64,000 nt of DNA from an uncultured Lachnospiraceae bacterium (GCA_900548905.1 URMK01000014.1:1-64000); one strand, 5' to 3'; shown: positions 16,329 to 25,779, counted from the stretch's first letter. Notes: generated by a model from the sequence alone, not told the origin. A program made the numbers and translations.

Positions 16329-17663
16329 ATGGATTACGGAATAACGGACAGACAGATGAGCATTATGGATAAGCTGGGGATCCTGACAGATGCGGCGAAG
16401 TATGATGTGGCCTGTACCAGCAGCGGGACGGATCGCAGCGGAGACGGAACGGGTATGGGGAATGCGATTAAGGCGGGGATCTGCCACAGCTTTTCCGGAG
16501 ACGGCCGCTGTATCAGCCTGCTTAAGATTCTATTTACCAATGAATGCATATATGACTGTAAGTACTGCATCAACCGCTGTTCCAACGATGTTCCCCGGGC
16601 TTCTTTTACGCCGGAGGAGGTTTGCAGGCTTACCATTGAATTTTACAGAAGGAATTACATAGAAGGACTGTTTTTGAGTTCGGGGATTCTGTACAGCCCG
16701 GATTATACCATGGAGCTTTTGTACCGGACCCTTTTTAAGCTGCGCAGAGAGTATAACTTCCAGGGATATATTCATGTAAAAGCCATTCCGGGGGCCAATC
16801 CGGAGCTGGTGCGCCTCACGGGATTCCTGGCGGACAGGATGAGCGTGAATCTGGAGCTGCCTACCGCCGAGGGACTGAAGAAGCTGGCCCCCAATAAGCA
16901 CAGGAAGAATATTCTCACTCCCATGCGGCTGATACAGAACGGAATAACGGAGAACAAAAATGAGGTGGCGGTTTACCGCCATGCGCCGGTATTTGTACCG
17001 GCGGGACAATCCACACAGATGATTATCGGCGCTACCGGCGAGAGCGATTTCCAGCTGATGATGGTGGCCCAGAATCTATATGATAAATTCAGCCTGAAAC
17101 GGGTATTCTATTCAGCCTTTGTGCAGGTAAATGAGGACAAGGAGCTTCCGGCGTTGCCGGGAGGCCCTCCGCTGCTTCGGGAGCACCGGCTGTATCAGGC
17201 GGACTGGCTTCTGCGGTTTTATGGATTTCAGGCACAGGAGCTGCTGGATGAGAGCCGGCCCAACTTCAATGTACTGCTGGATCCCAAGGAGGATTGGGCG
17301 CTGCGGCATTTGGAATGCTTTCCGGTGGAAGTGAACCGCGCCGATTACCACACGCTGCTGCGTGTGCCCGGAATCGGCGTGAAAAGCGCCCAGAGGATAG
17401 TCAAGGCCAGGCGGAGTGCCTGCCTGCGTTTTGAGGATTTAAAGAAGATAGGAGTGGTCCTGAAGAGGGCGCTTTATTTCATAACCTGCCAGGGGCGTAT
17501 GATGTACAATACCAGGATAGAAGAAGATTATATAACCCGTAACCTGCTGGCGGTAAAGGAAAAGCTGCCGGCGGAGGCCGGAGGGATGTCTTACCGGCAG
17601 CTGTCCCTGTTTGATGATGTCCGTTTTACGGCAAAACAGCAGGAAATCAGGCGGCTGGGCTAA
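16329..17663 (+). CDS. radical SAM protein of the putative DNA modification/repair family (TIGR03916-like)
   Basis: A 444-aa protein. The radical SAM cluster motif CX3CX2C is at Cys73, Cys77 and Cys80. The C-terminal helix-hairpin-helix (LRVPGIGVKSAQRIVKARR, about 343-361) binds DNA non-specifically. The family is predicted to modify or repair DNA and is usually paired with a DUF4130 protein and sometimes a uracil-DNA glycosylase. Here the DUF4130 gene starts 25 bases downstream. Biochemical activity is unproven; the SplB-like core suggests a repair radical reaction. Confidence 0.88.
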   Translation: MDYGITDRQMSIMDKLGILTDAAKYDVACTSSGTDRSGDGTGMGNAIKAGICHSFSGDGRCISLLKILFTNECIYDCKYCINRCSNDVPRASFTPEEVCRLTIEFYRRNYIEGLFLSSGILYSPDYTMELLYRTLFKLRREYNFQGYIHVKAIPGANPELVRLTGFLADRMSVNLELPTAEGLKKLAPNKHRKNILTPMRLIQNGITENKNEVAVYRHAPVFVPAGQSTQMIIGATGESDFQLMMVAQNLYDKFSLKRVFYSAFVQVNEDKELPALPGGPPLLREHRLYQADWLLRFYGFQAQELLDESRPNFNVLLDPKEDWALRHLECFPVEVNRADYHTLLRVPGIGVKSAQRIVKARRSACLRFEDLKKIGVVLKRALYFITCQGRMMYNTRIEEDYITRNLLAVKEKLPAEAGGMSYRQLSLFDDVRFTAKQQEIRRLG

Positions 17664-17688
17664 CCGTTTATATACGGAGGGTGTAAGG

Positions 17689-18477
17689 ATGGAACAGATC
17701 TTTATTTGTGAAGATTCCCAGGAAGGCGTTTTTACCGGGATTTATGACGCATATGCTTCTAAGTGTGATCATGACAATACCTATATACAGATTGGGGAGG
17801 ACGGAAACCTCCGTCTGTTTGCAGAATACAGGGAGATCGTACCGGATGTGCAGAAGGCGGATAAGGTGAGGCGGACTATTCTTTCCCGATTCGGAGAGGA
17901 ATGCTACGAGCAGTTCTGTTATGCGCTTTCCTCCTGGGAAACGGATAAGGGACAGGCCGTCTACAGGGCTGTTGCGGAAGGACTTAAGGGGCAGTTCCGG
18001 GGAAAGCTGCAGGATCACCTGGGAAATGCCGATGTGCGCCGTGTTTTTGAACTGAGCAGGTCAGCGGGGAACGAGGCGCATCATCTTCTGGGTTTCCTGC
18101 GTTTTGAGGAAACCACGGGGGGCGTCCTGTTCGGGGAAATCGGGCCGAAGAATAATGTGGTTCCTTTTATGATGCCTCATTTTGCAGATCGTTTTCCGAA
18201 AGAAAATTTTATTATTTATGATAAGGGGCGGAAGCTTTACGGCATCCACCAGGCCGGAAATCCCTGGTTTATGGCGAAAATGGAGCATGGCCCGGAAAAA
18301 CAGGATTTGGAATTTTCAGAGGAGGAAAGAAATATTCAGGAACTTTTCCGGTATTTCTGCCGTAAGATAATGATAAAGGAACGGGAGAATGAGAAATTGC
18401 AGAGACAGAACCTCCCTTACAGGTTCCAAGAATATATGATAGAATTTGTAAAGAATGAGCAGAAAACGGGACGGTGA
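17689..18477 (+). CDS. DUF4130 protein, partner of the radical SAM DNA-repair-type protein (TIGR03915-like)
   Basis: A 262-aa protein. DUF4130 domains open with IFICEDSQEGVFTGIYDAY and contain GNEAHHLLGFLRF and MMPHFADRFP, all present. GGAGG lies eight bases before the ATG. It is co-transcribed with the radical SAM gene, and in other genomes the same domain is fused to uracil-DNA glycosylase, so it probably works on DNA ends or damaged bases. No catalytic mechanism is known. No uracil-DNA glycosylase gene lies nearby. Confidence 0.88.
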   Translation: MEQIFICEDSQEGVFTGIYDAYASKCDHDNTYIQIGEDGNLRLFAEYREIVPDVQKADKVRRTILSRFGEECYEQFCYALSSWETDKGQAVYRAVAEGLKGQFRGKLQDHLGNADVRRVFELSRSAGNEAHHLLGFLRFEETTGGVLFGEIGPKNNVVPFMMPHFADRFPKENFIIYDKGRKLYGIHQAGNPWFMAKMEHGPEKQDLEFSEEERNIQELFRYFCRKIMIKERENEKLQRQNLPYRFQEYMIEFVKNEQKTGR

Positions 18478-18597
18478 AAATGTGGGCAAACACCGGAAAT
18501 CACACTTTTAGACAAAGAAGGGAGCGGGTTTGACTCCATGCCGGGACATAATGCAGTATGGCTTTTTTTACTGTTTTTTTATGTCGAAAAATGGGGG

Positions 18598-18625
18598 TTT
18601 ACATTTCTACCCAATGCTGTATAAT
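18598..18625 (+). promoter_or_regulatory. promoter before the HPr-like gene
   Basis: TTTACA (18598-18603) and TATAAT (18620-18625) are 16 bp apart. A 140-base leader with no recognised structure follows before the HPr-like ATG. Confidence 0.6.
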
Positions 18626-18768
18626 ATGATAAATCCAAGTAAGAAAGTGATGCAGGGATGCAAAAACACAAACGCTGCAGGCGGTATGGAATGGGTTTGT
18701 GCTTATATCCGTGAAGTCACTGAACAGTTACGGTATATTTTAAGAAAGGATGAAAGTGAGTGGTAAGT

Positions 18769-19005
18769 ATGAATGGAATCAATCAGTATAAAATTGTGCT
18801 GAGACCGGACGAGGTACAGGATTTTGTAAACGCGGCCTCCAGGTGTGATTTCGATATTGACATAGCGTATAACAGCTATGTGGTAGACGCTAAATCTATT
18901 CTTGGTGTGTATGGACTGGACCTTACCCGTGTATTGACAGTAACCTGTCATGGATACAGCAAAGAATTTGACAATTACCTCAGAAAATTTGCGATTGCCT
19001 GCTGA
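18769..19005 (+). CDS. HPr-like domain protein lacking the phosphorylation site
   Basis: A 78-aa protein of HPr size. The central VVDAKSILGVYGLDLTRVLTV matches the HPr segment that holds the regulatory serine region, and the order of beta strands and helices fits. The first loop, where HPr has the active histidine (…RPA.…H15), has no histidine here. Phosphotransfer in the PTS is therefore unlikely, and a regulatory role is more probable (inference). An in-frame GTG three codons earlier is an alternative start. No ribosome-binding site is strong. Confidence 0.7.
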   Translation: MNGINQYKIVLRPDEVQDFVNAASRCDFDIDIAYNSYVVDAKSILGVYGLDLTRVLTVTCHGYSKEFDNYLRKFAIAC

Positions 19006-19067
19006 AATAACGGCATGAATAAAATTGATTGTACGGTATAAATTATTATAGCCTCATATAAAGTTTG

Positions 19068-19110
19068 ACTCCCTGTAAAGAAGTGTGTACTATCTTTATA
19101 GGGAGTTTTT
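19068..19110 (+). terminator. intrinsic terminator after the HPr-like gene
   Basis: ACTCCCTGTAAAGA pairs with TCTTTATAGGGAGT, followed by five T. Confidence 0.85.
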
Positions 19111-19251
19111 GCATATCGGAAAGAACCATACTTCCGGGAGAATGGAAACGGGAACGATGCGGCAGAATACTTTCTTAAAAAGGAGGAAAATTCCTCTGCT
19201 CGTCAGAGAACTCGCATTTTGCTCCGCAAAACAAGGAGGAGGAATGGTAAC

Positions 19252-21660
19252 GTGGAAATCAGAATATCCGTGCGCAGCCTGGTGGAGTTTATCCTGCGCA
19301 GCGGCAATATAGACAACCGGAAGGGAGCGGCGCCTGATAACGCTATGGCGGAGGGCGGACGGATCCATCGCATGATACAGAGAAGAATGGGATCCGATTA
19401 CCAGGCGGAGGTGGTGATGCGCTACAGATGGAGCACTCCTGCTTACGATTTGGTGGTGGAAGGCCGGGCCGACGGAGTTATCAACGGAGACGTTGTTACC
19501 ATAGATGAGATAAAGGGAACCTACCGCGACCTGGATAAAATGAAAGAGCCGGTGGATGTCCATCTGGCCCAGGCCAGATGCTATGCCTGCATGTATGCCA
19601 GAGAGCACGAAAGCATGCAGATGAAGGTGCGGATGACCTATTGTAATATGGAAACAGAGGAGCTGCGGTATTTTGTGAATACTTACCAGCGCGCCGAGCT
19701 GGACGAATGGTTTGACGCCCTGCTGCTGGAATATAAAAAATGGGCGGATTTCTCCAACGAATGGCAGGAGACAAGGACGGCTTCCATCCGACAGTTGGAT
19801 TTTCCGTTTCCGTACAGGGAAGGGCAGAAAGAACTGGCTACCTATGTATACCGCAGTATTGTCCATAAACGGAAGCTGTTTATAGAGGCCCCTACCGGTG
19901 TGGGAAAAACGATTTCCACCGTGTTTCCCGCCGTTAAGGCTCTTGGGGAGGGGAAGGCGGAACGGATTTTTTACCTGACGGCTAAAACCATCACACGGAC
20001 AGTGGCGGATAATACCTTCCAGCTGCTCCGGGAAAGACAGCTGCGGTTTAAAACGGTTATTTTGACCGCGAAGGATAAAATCTGTTTTATGGAAGAAACG
20101 GAATGCAATCCCGGGGCCTGTCCTTATGCGGACGGCCATTATGACCGGATTAACGGGGCGATTTATGATCTGCTGATTCATGAGGATCATTACAACCGGG
20201 AGAAGGTGGAGGAATATGCCCGGAAATATAAGGTGTGCCCATTTGAAATGAGCCTGGACATGAGCCTTTTTTCCGACGGGATTATATGCGACTATAACTA
20301 TGTTTTCGATCCCCATGTATATCTGAAACGCTTTTTTGCAGAAGGTGTACAGGGGCAGTATATTTTCCTCATTGACGAAGCCCATAATCTGGTGGACCGG
20401 GGAAGGGAAATGTACAGTGCGGCACTGGTGAAGGAAGATTTTCTGGCTTTAAAGAAAATGGTACGGGAATACGACGGTAAAATGGAAAACCAGCTGGACC
20501 GGTGCAGCAGGGAGCTTCTTCCCTTGAAACGGGAATGTGAGGACTGCCGTATTGTAGGTTCCATAGAGCCTTTTGTACAGGCTGTGGAACGGCTGTATGA
20601 AACCATGGAAAAATATCTGGAGGAACATGATGAAAGCCCCGTAAGGGATGAGGTGCTGGACTTCTTTTTTGAAATATCCCATTTCCTCCTGATATATGAC
20701 AAGCTGGACGACAATTATGTGATTTACACCGAGCTGGAGGAGGATGACAGCTTCCTTGTGAAGCTGTTCTGCGTGAACCCTTCGGTGAATCTGAAGGAAT
20801 GCATGGAACGGGCGAGGAGTACCGTACTTTTTTCCGCAACCCTTCTGCCCATCCAGTATTACAAGAGCCTTTTGGGGGGAGAGAAGGAAGATTTTGAGGT
20901 ATATGCCAAATCCACCTTCAATCCCAAGAAAAAGGCACTTTATATAGGAAGTGATGTCACCAGCAAATATACAAGAAGGTCACCCAGAGAATACTATAAT
21001 ATCGCCGGCTATCTTCATGAAATAACCAGGATGCGCCACGGGAATTATTTGATCTTTTTCCCTTCCCATTCCTTCCTGCAGAGCGTGTTTGAAGTCTATG
21101 AGGAGCACTTCCTGGATACGGAAAAGGAAGAGTGCATGATTCAGGAAGATATCATGAGTGAAGCGGACCGGGAAGAATTTCTGGGACGCTTTGAAGGAAA
21201 CCGGAATTGTGAGCTGAGTGATGTGATTCATATGGACATTGAAATGGAGGAAGAAAAGAGCCTTTTGGGTTTTTGTGTTATGGGAGGTATATTCAGCGAG
21301 GGTATCGATTTGAAGAATGACAGCCTGATAGGGGCGATTATTGTGGGGACCGGTCTCCCCCAGGTATGCAATGAGCGGGAAATCCTGAAATGCTACTTTG
21401 ATGCTGCCGGGAAAAACGGATTTGATTATGCTTACCGTTATCCGGGGATGAACAAGGTTCTCCAGGCCGCAGGAAGGGTGATACGTACCTCGGAAGATGT
21501 GGGAATCGTGGCCCTTCTGGATGACAGGTTCCTCAACGGTGCCTATCAGCAGCTCTTTCCCAGAGAATGGGAGGAATACGAAGTGGTCACGGCAGACAGG
21601 GTGGCACACCGGGTGGAACGGTTCTGGGATGAATGGCTGTTTACAAAAGAAAAAAGCTGA
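19252..21660 (+). CDS. DinG/XPD-like superfamily 2 helicase with N-terminal PD-(D/E)XK nuclease domain
   Basis: An 802-aa protein. The N-terminal domain (about 1-180) has the RecB/Cas4-like nuclease signature, with acidic residues before DEIK (85-88) and the later Q-ARCYACMY helix. The helicase follows: Walker A APTGVGKT (213-220), a four-Cys iron-sulphur region (CFMEETECNPGAC, then VCPFE) and the DEAH box (375-378). The C-terminal half ends with the Rad3-type motif QAAGRVIR. The GTG at 19252 is chosen as start because AGGAGGAGG precedes it by nine bases. It probably unwinds and trims damaged DNA and lies beside other DNA-repair genes. Confidence 0.88.
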   Translation: MEIRISVRSLVEFILRSGNIDNRKGAAPDNAMAEGGRIHRMIQRRMGSDYQAEVVMRYRWSTPAYDLVVEGRADGVINGDVVTIDEIKGTYRDLDKMKEPVDVHLAQARCYACMYAREHESMQMKVRMTYCNMETEELRYFVNTYQRAELDEWFDALLLEYKKWADFSNEWQETRTASIRQLDFPFPYREGQKELATYVYRSIVHKRKLFIEAPTGVGKTISTVFPAVKALGEGKAERIFYLTAKTITRTVADNTFQLLRERQLRFKTVILTAKDKICFMEETECNPGACPYADGHYDRINGAIYDLLIHEDHYNREKVEEYARKYKVCPFEMSLDMSLFSDGIICDYNYVFDPHVYLKRFFAEGVQGQYIFLIDEAHNLVDRGREMYSAALVKEDFLALKKMVREYDGKMENQLDRCSRELLPLKRECEDCRIVGSIEPFVQAVERLYETMEKYLEEHDESPVRDEVLDFFFEISHFLLIYDKLDDNYVIYTELEEDDSFLVKLFCVNPSVNLKECMERARSTVLFSATLLPIQYYKSLLGGEKEDFEVYAKSTFNPKKKALYIGSDVTSKYTRRSPREYYNIAGYLHEITRMRHGNYLIFFPSHSFLQSVFEVYEEHFLDTEKEECMIQEDIMSEADREEFLGRFEGNRNCELSDVIHMDIEMEEEKSLLGFCVMGGIFSEGIDLKNDSLIGAIIVGTGLPQVCNEREILKCYFDAAGKNGFDYAYRYPGMNKVLQAAGRVIRTSEDVGIVALLDDRFLNGAYQQLFPREWEEYEVVTADRVAHRVERFWDEWLFTKEKS

Positions 21661-21664
21661 GGGG

Positions 21665-21710
21665 AATCCCCCGCCAACGAAAAGGAGTAGACCTGCGTTG
21701 GCGGGGGATT
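21665..21710. terminator. strong hairpin between the convergent helicase and nfo genes
   Basis: AATCCCCCGCCAACG pairs perfectly with CGTTGGCGGGGGATT. There is no T run on either side, so it may be a transcript-end stabiliser or a Rho-assisted stop rather than a classical terminator. Confidence 0.6.
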
Positions 21711-21731
21711 CGTCTAAATGTGCTTACCTGC

Positions 21732-22586
21732 TTACCGCAATAATTCAATTTCTTCCTTATAGGGAGGAAGTGTCTTCTCCGGGTTTTCCGGATCCGGACG
21801 GTACGGTGTTTCCAGGATTCTGGGAATACCCGGAAAATCGGGATGGTGCACGATATACCTTAAAGCATCGTAGCCGATGGTACCTTCTCCGATATTGGCA
21901 TGACGGTCTTTGCCGGCCCCCAGGACATTCTTGCTGTCATTGATATGAAAGACCGCGATCTGATCCTTACCCAACCGTTTGTCAAATTGTTCCATAACGC
22001 CTTCAAAATCCGTTACGATATCGTAACCGGCGTCATTCACATGACAGGTATCAAAGCATATCCGTAATTTCTCATTACAGGTTACCCCATCATAGATAGC
22101 GGCCAGTTCTTCAAAACTCCGGCCGATTTCCGAACCCTTGCCGGCCATGGTTTCCAGGGCAATAAAGCAGGGAGTATCCGGCGTCAGCACCGCATTCAAC
22201 CCCTGGACGATCCGGCGGATCCCGGTTTCAGTGCCCGCACCCACATGGGCTCCCGGATGGAGGATAAGAACCCTGCTTCCCATAGCGATGGTGCGTTCCA
22301 GCTCCAGGGCCAGGAAATCCACAGCCAGGGTATAGGTATCCGGATTTACCGAATTGCCCAGGTTAATGATATAAGGGGCGTGGATAACAAAATCCTCTAT
22401 CCCGTTTTCGGCCATATAGTTCCGGGCCGCATCGATATTCAATTCACCTATCGCCTTACGTTTGGTATTCTGGGGGGCGCCGGTGTAGACCATAAAGGTA
22501 TTGGCTCCATAGGAAACCGCTTCCTTGGCAGAACCAAGCAGCATATCTTTTCCGCCCATTTTTACATGAGAACCTATTTTTATCAT
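21732..22586 (-). CDS. nfo: endonuclease IV (AP endonuclease)
   Basis: A 284-aa TIM-barrel enzyme of usual length. It cuts DNA 5' to abasic sites in base-excision repair. Zinc ligands are visible in order: IHAPYIINLGN, ILHPGAHVGAG, ALETMAGKG, CFDTCHVNDAGYD, FHINDSKN, DRHANIGEG and LETPY. It runs towards the helicase gene and away from the DnaA-box region. It is a single-gene unit. Confidence 0.95.
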   Translation of the reverse strand: MIKIGSHVKMGGKDMLLGSAKEAVSYGANTFMVYTGAPQNTKRKAIGELNIDAARNYMAENGIEDFVIHAPYIINLGNSVNPDTYTLAVDFLALELERTIAMGSRVLILHPGAHVGAGTETGIRRIVQGLNAVLTPDTPCFIALETMAGKGSEIGRSFEELAAIYDGVTCNEKLRICFDTCHVNDAGYDIVTDFEGVMEQFDKRLGKDQIAVFHINDSKNVLGAGKDRHANIGEGTIGYDALRYIVHHPDFPGIPRILETPYRPDPENPEKTLPPYKEEIELLR

Positions 22587-22892
22587 AATGAAAACTCCAT
22601 AATAGTTTAGAAGGGTCTGTGCATAAGGCTGTCTTTTTCAGGCAGCAAGTTAGTATATCACAGGTATTCCTGAATGTCTATGGTCTGTTTTATCCATGGA
22701 AAAATTTTTTATATTTGCTGTTATTTCTTCCCATCGGCCCGGGACCGTGCGGTTTCCGTCCGGCTTTTCCGGCTGCCGCAAAAGTACGATCGTGGTTATG
22801 TGGAAAAAATTGTGGAATGTGCGGATTATCAGAAAATGACACGCAGTTTTCCTGGAATGACATGTGGAAAACATGTTTATGACGGTCAGAAT

Positions 22893-23126
22893 TGTGGATA
22901 ACTATGTGGAAAGTGGGGATTTCTTTTGCAGATTTTGTCGATTTCTCACGTTTTGAGTCGGTTATGCACATTTTCACATCATGGTCGATATAAAGTAAAA
23001 AAACCGCAGTAGTCAATTTTATTATGTAAATCAATGTGGATAATTTAAAAGGCTTATCCACAGAAACGGCGAAAAACCGGAGAGAAAAAAAGGTGTGAAT
23101 TGAGCTTATCCACACATATGGATAAG
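22893..23126. promoter_or_regulatory. cluster of DnaA boxes in a 706-bp non-coding gap
   Basis: Five perfect TTATNCACA boxes occur within 222 bp: 22893-22901 (minus), 22962-22970 (plus, TTATGCACA), 23035-23043 (minus), 23054-23062 (plus) and 23106-23114 (plus). A one-mismatch box lies at 23117-23125, forming CTTATCCA-6-TGGATAAG with its neighbour. AT-rich stretches lie between. The gap 22587-23292 holds no supportable gene. No dnaA, dnaN or rpmH lies in the window, so this is either a displaced origin or, more likely, a DnaA-titrating or DnaA-regulated site. Confidence 0.75.
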
Positions 23127-23292
23127 TGGAAAACGATGCAAAGGGTGTAGATAAAAAAAGTGGAAAGCAAAAATGGGATATGGTATACTATAGCGTGCAC
23201 ATGCGTCTCTTCAAATGGAGAGGCGGCGCAGCGGTTCGGCCTGATACGGACTGTTACGGGGCGAAAGCAAATTTAGTTAGGAGGACACAAGT

Positions 23293-24615
23293 ATGTGGGC
23301 TTACGAAAGTGTATTTTATCAGATATATCCTCTGGGGTTCTGCGGGGTTCCGTTCGAAAATGACGGAAGCGTTCCTGCATCGGAACAGGCCGGAATACAA
23401 AAGGTTAAAGGCTGGATTGGGCATATAAAGAAGCTGGGTGCCAATGCCATTTATTTTTCTCCGTTGTTTGAATCGGATACCCATGGGTACAATACCAGGG
23501 ATTTCAGAAAGGTGGACTGCCGTCTCGGTACAAACGAAGATTTCAAAAAGGTGTGTCAAAACCTTCATAAAGAAGGGATCCGTGTGGTTCTGGACGGTGT
23601 GTTCAACCATGTGGGAAGAGGCTTCTGGGCATTTCAGGATGTGGTGAAAAACAGGGAGAATTCCCCTTATTTAAATTGGTTCCATATTGATTTGGGCGGA
23701 AACTCCAATTATAATGACGGCTTATGGTACGAAGGCTGGGAAGGCAATTACGATCTTGTGAAGCTTAATCTGCAGAATGAGGAAGTAATTACCCATATTT
23801 TTGACAGTGTGAGATTCTGGGTGGATGAATTTGACATAGACGGCCTGCGGCTGGATGTGGCCTATTGCCTGGATCATAACTTTGTCAGGCGGCTCCGCAG
23901 CCTCTGTGACGGTCTGAAGCCGGACTTTTTCCTTGTGGGAGAGATGCTGCACGGAGACTACAAGGTTCTGGTGAATGAGGGGATGCTGCATTCCGCTACC
24001 AATTATGAATGCTATAAGGGGCTGCATTCCAGCTTTAACAGCATGAATATGTTTGAAATCAACCATTCCCTGTTAAGACAGTTCGGAGAGGAAAACTGGA
24101 CGCTGTATAAAGGGCTGCATCTGTTTTCTTTTGTGGATAACCATGATGTGACCAGGATTGCCAGCCTTCTGGGAAATGAAAAGCATCTGCCTTTGATCTA
24201 TGCCATGATGTTCGGAATGCCGGGGATTCCCTGTGTATATTATGGAAGCGAGTGGGGAGCAAAGGGAAATAAGAGTGACGGCGATCAGGCTCTGCGCGCG
24301 TGTTTTGCGGAGCCGGCGGAGAATGAACTGACCGAATTTATCGGAAAGCTGGCGGAGGCTAAAAAGGCGTCGTGCGCGCTTAATTACGGAGATTTCCGTT
24401 CCGTTGTCCTGACGAACAAGCAGTGTATTTTTGAAAGGGCGGCGCAGGGAGAACGGGTACTGGTAGCAATAAATGCGGACAGCGAGCCATATACGGCGCA
24501 CTTTGATGCAGGCTGCGGAATGGCGGTGGATTTAATAAGCGGTGAAAACCACGATTTCGGCGGAGGAAGCACGCTGCCGCCCTATAGCGCTTTTTTCTGG
24601 AAATGTGAAGCGTAA
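23293..24615 (+). CDS. cytoplasmic GH13 alpha-amylase-family enzyme
   Basis: A 440-aa glycoside hydrolase without signal peptide. The four conserved GH13 regions are seen: DGVFNHVG, GLRLDVA with the nucleophile Asp188, VGEML with the acid Glu217, and FVDNHD with Asp285. The short length and the N-terminal YESVFYQIYPLGF point to a neopullulanase/maltodextrinase-like or related intracellular alpha-glucan enzyme; substrate is unresolved. AGGAGG precedes the ATG. An extended -10 TGGTATACT about 110 bases upstream is the probable promoter, directly next to the DnaA boxes. Confidence 0.9.
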   Translation: MWAYESVFYQIYPLGFCGVPFENDGSVPASEQAGIQKVKGWIGHIKKLGANAIYFSPLFESDTHGYNTRDFRKVDCRLGTNEDFKKVCQNLHKEGIRVVLDGVFNHVGRGFWAFQDVVKNRENSPYLNWFHIDLGGNSNYNDGLWYEGWEGNYDLVKLNLQNEEVITHIFDSVRFWVDEFDIDGLRLDVAYCLDHNFVRRLRSLCDGLKPDFFLVGEMLHGDYKVLVNEGMLHSATNYECYKGLHSSFNSMNMFEINHSLLRQFGEENWTLYKGLHLFSFVDNHDVTRIASLLGNEKHLPLIYAMMFGMPGIPCVYYGSEWGAKGNKSDGDQALRACFAEPAENELTEFIGKLAEAKKASCALNYGDFRSVVLTNKQCIFERAAQGERVLVAINADSEPYTAHFDAGCGMAVDLISGENHDFGGGSTLPPYSAFFWKCEA

Positions 24616-24727
24616 AGAGATGTTCCGGGGAACCGTTCAGGCGGGCCTGCGTATTTCCTGTGCAGTCTGTCCGGACGGTTCCGTCTTAAAGCCCTGAAAG
24701 GTGGGGGATACTCATCGTTTCCTGGTT

Positions 24728-25477
24728 TTATGCGGGAGTATCCAGAAGGCTGCGGACGGCGCGGACGGCGTCTCCGTCAGTCTGCCAGATTTCATATTCA
24801 CTCATTCCGGGTATGCCCATGGAAACATGAGATCTGCGGAACTGCATGCCGCTTTCCAGGATCCGTTTGCCGGACATATGGAAGGCTGTTAAAGAGGTTT
24901 CGGCAAGCAGGGTGCGTATAGCCCCGGCATTGACACCTGCGCCCGCCAGTATGGTCAGATCCGTGCCTGCTTTTTCCTGAAGCTCCTGTAAAAGCGCGAT
25001 ACCTTCCAGGCAGGAAGGAGCCTGGCCGGAAGTGAGGATGGTATTGATACCCAGCTCCCTGGACTGCTCCAGCGCCTCAAAAGGATCCCGGCACATATCG
25101 AAGGCACGGTGCAGGGTAACGGACATTCCGTCCGCCGCTTCCATCAGCTGCTTCATATATTCCATATGAAGGGAACCGGCAGGGGTCAGGCAGCCGATAA
25201 CCACCCCTTCTGCGCCCGCCTGACGGAATTGGCGCACCTCCTCTGCAATGACCTGGAATTCTTCCCCGGAATATAGGAAATCGCCGAAACGGGGCCTTAT
25301 CAAAGCATGGATCCGGATATCCGAAAGCATGCGGATACGGTGGAAAAGGGAAAGTGTGGGGGTGGTTCCTCCGATGATCAGATTGGAACACAGTTCCAGC
25401 CTGTCGGCTCCGCCCTTTTCGGCAATAAGAGCGGATTCCACGGAGTCAACACAGCATTCTAACAAATAAGAAGACAT
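24728..25477 (-). CDS. cutC: CutC-family protein (copper homeostasis)
   Basis: A 249-aa TIM-barrel protein of usual length. The N-terminal LECCVDSVESALIAEKGGADRLELC and the later IHALIRPRFGDFLYS and VTLHRAFDMCRDP are CutC signatures. It is linked to copper tolerance, although the biochemical role is disputed. It is convergent with the GH13 gene, and an AGGAGGTT complement lies before its start. No other copper genes are near. Confidence 0.93.
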   Translation of the reverse strand: MSSYLLECCVDSVESALIAEKGGADRLELCSNLIIGGTTPTLSLFHRIRMLSDIRIHALIRPRFGDFLYSGEEFQVIAEEVRQFRQAGAEGVVIGCLTPAGSLHMEYMKQLMEAADGMSVTLHRAFDMCRDPFEALEQSRELGINTILTSGQAPSCLEGIALLQELQEKAGTDLTILAGAGVNAGAIRTLLAETSLTAFHMSGKRILESGMQFRRSHVSMGIPGMSEYEIWQTDGDAVRAVRSLLDTPA

Positions 25478-25685
25478 GGCAGAACCTCCTGTTATATATT
25501 TCCGGCCCGCAGGTCATATTCCCGACCGGACCTGTCCTGTATCCAGTGTATCACAGAGAGAAATGAAAAACCATAAAAGGTATTCGGAAAAAGGCTGTTT
25601 TTGCTGTTTTCAGCGATGAATGTGTACAGACTGTGAACAAAATCTTATGAAATTCATAATTTGTTTAAAAAGTTTATAAAAACTA

Positions 25686-25714
25686 TTTACAAGTTTAGAG
25701 AAAAGTGTTATTCT
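25686..25714 (+). promoter_or_regulatory. promoter of the low-complexity lipoprotein gene
   Basis: TTTACA (25686-25691) and TATTCT (25709-25714) are exactly 17 bp apart within an AT-rich region. Confidence 0.7.
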
Positions 25715-25779
25715 CATTTTCGTAATACAGGTGCAGCCGCATATAAGGCTGTATGTTTCGATTAGGAGGAGAATTAATT

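Noticed and set aside
19252..21660. Stand-alone Cas4 / CRISPR link for the N-terminal nuclease domain
   Set aside because: The domain is fused to a DinG-type helicase and there is no CRISPR array or other cas gene in the window.
22619..23115. Short frames in the DnaA-box gap on both strands
   Set aside because: No binding sites, no domain, and they overlap the DnaA-box cluster.
22893..23126. Chromosomal replication origin as a firm call
   Set aside because: Box density fits, but dnaA, dnaN and rpmH are absent and gene strand does not switch here, so only a DnaA-box cluster is claimed.
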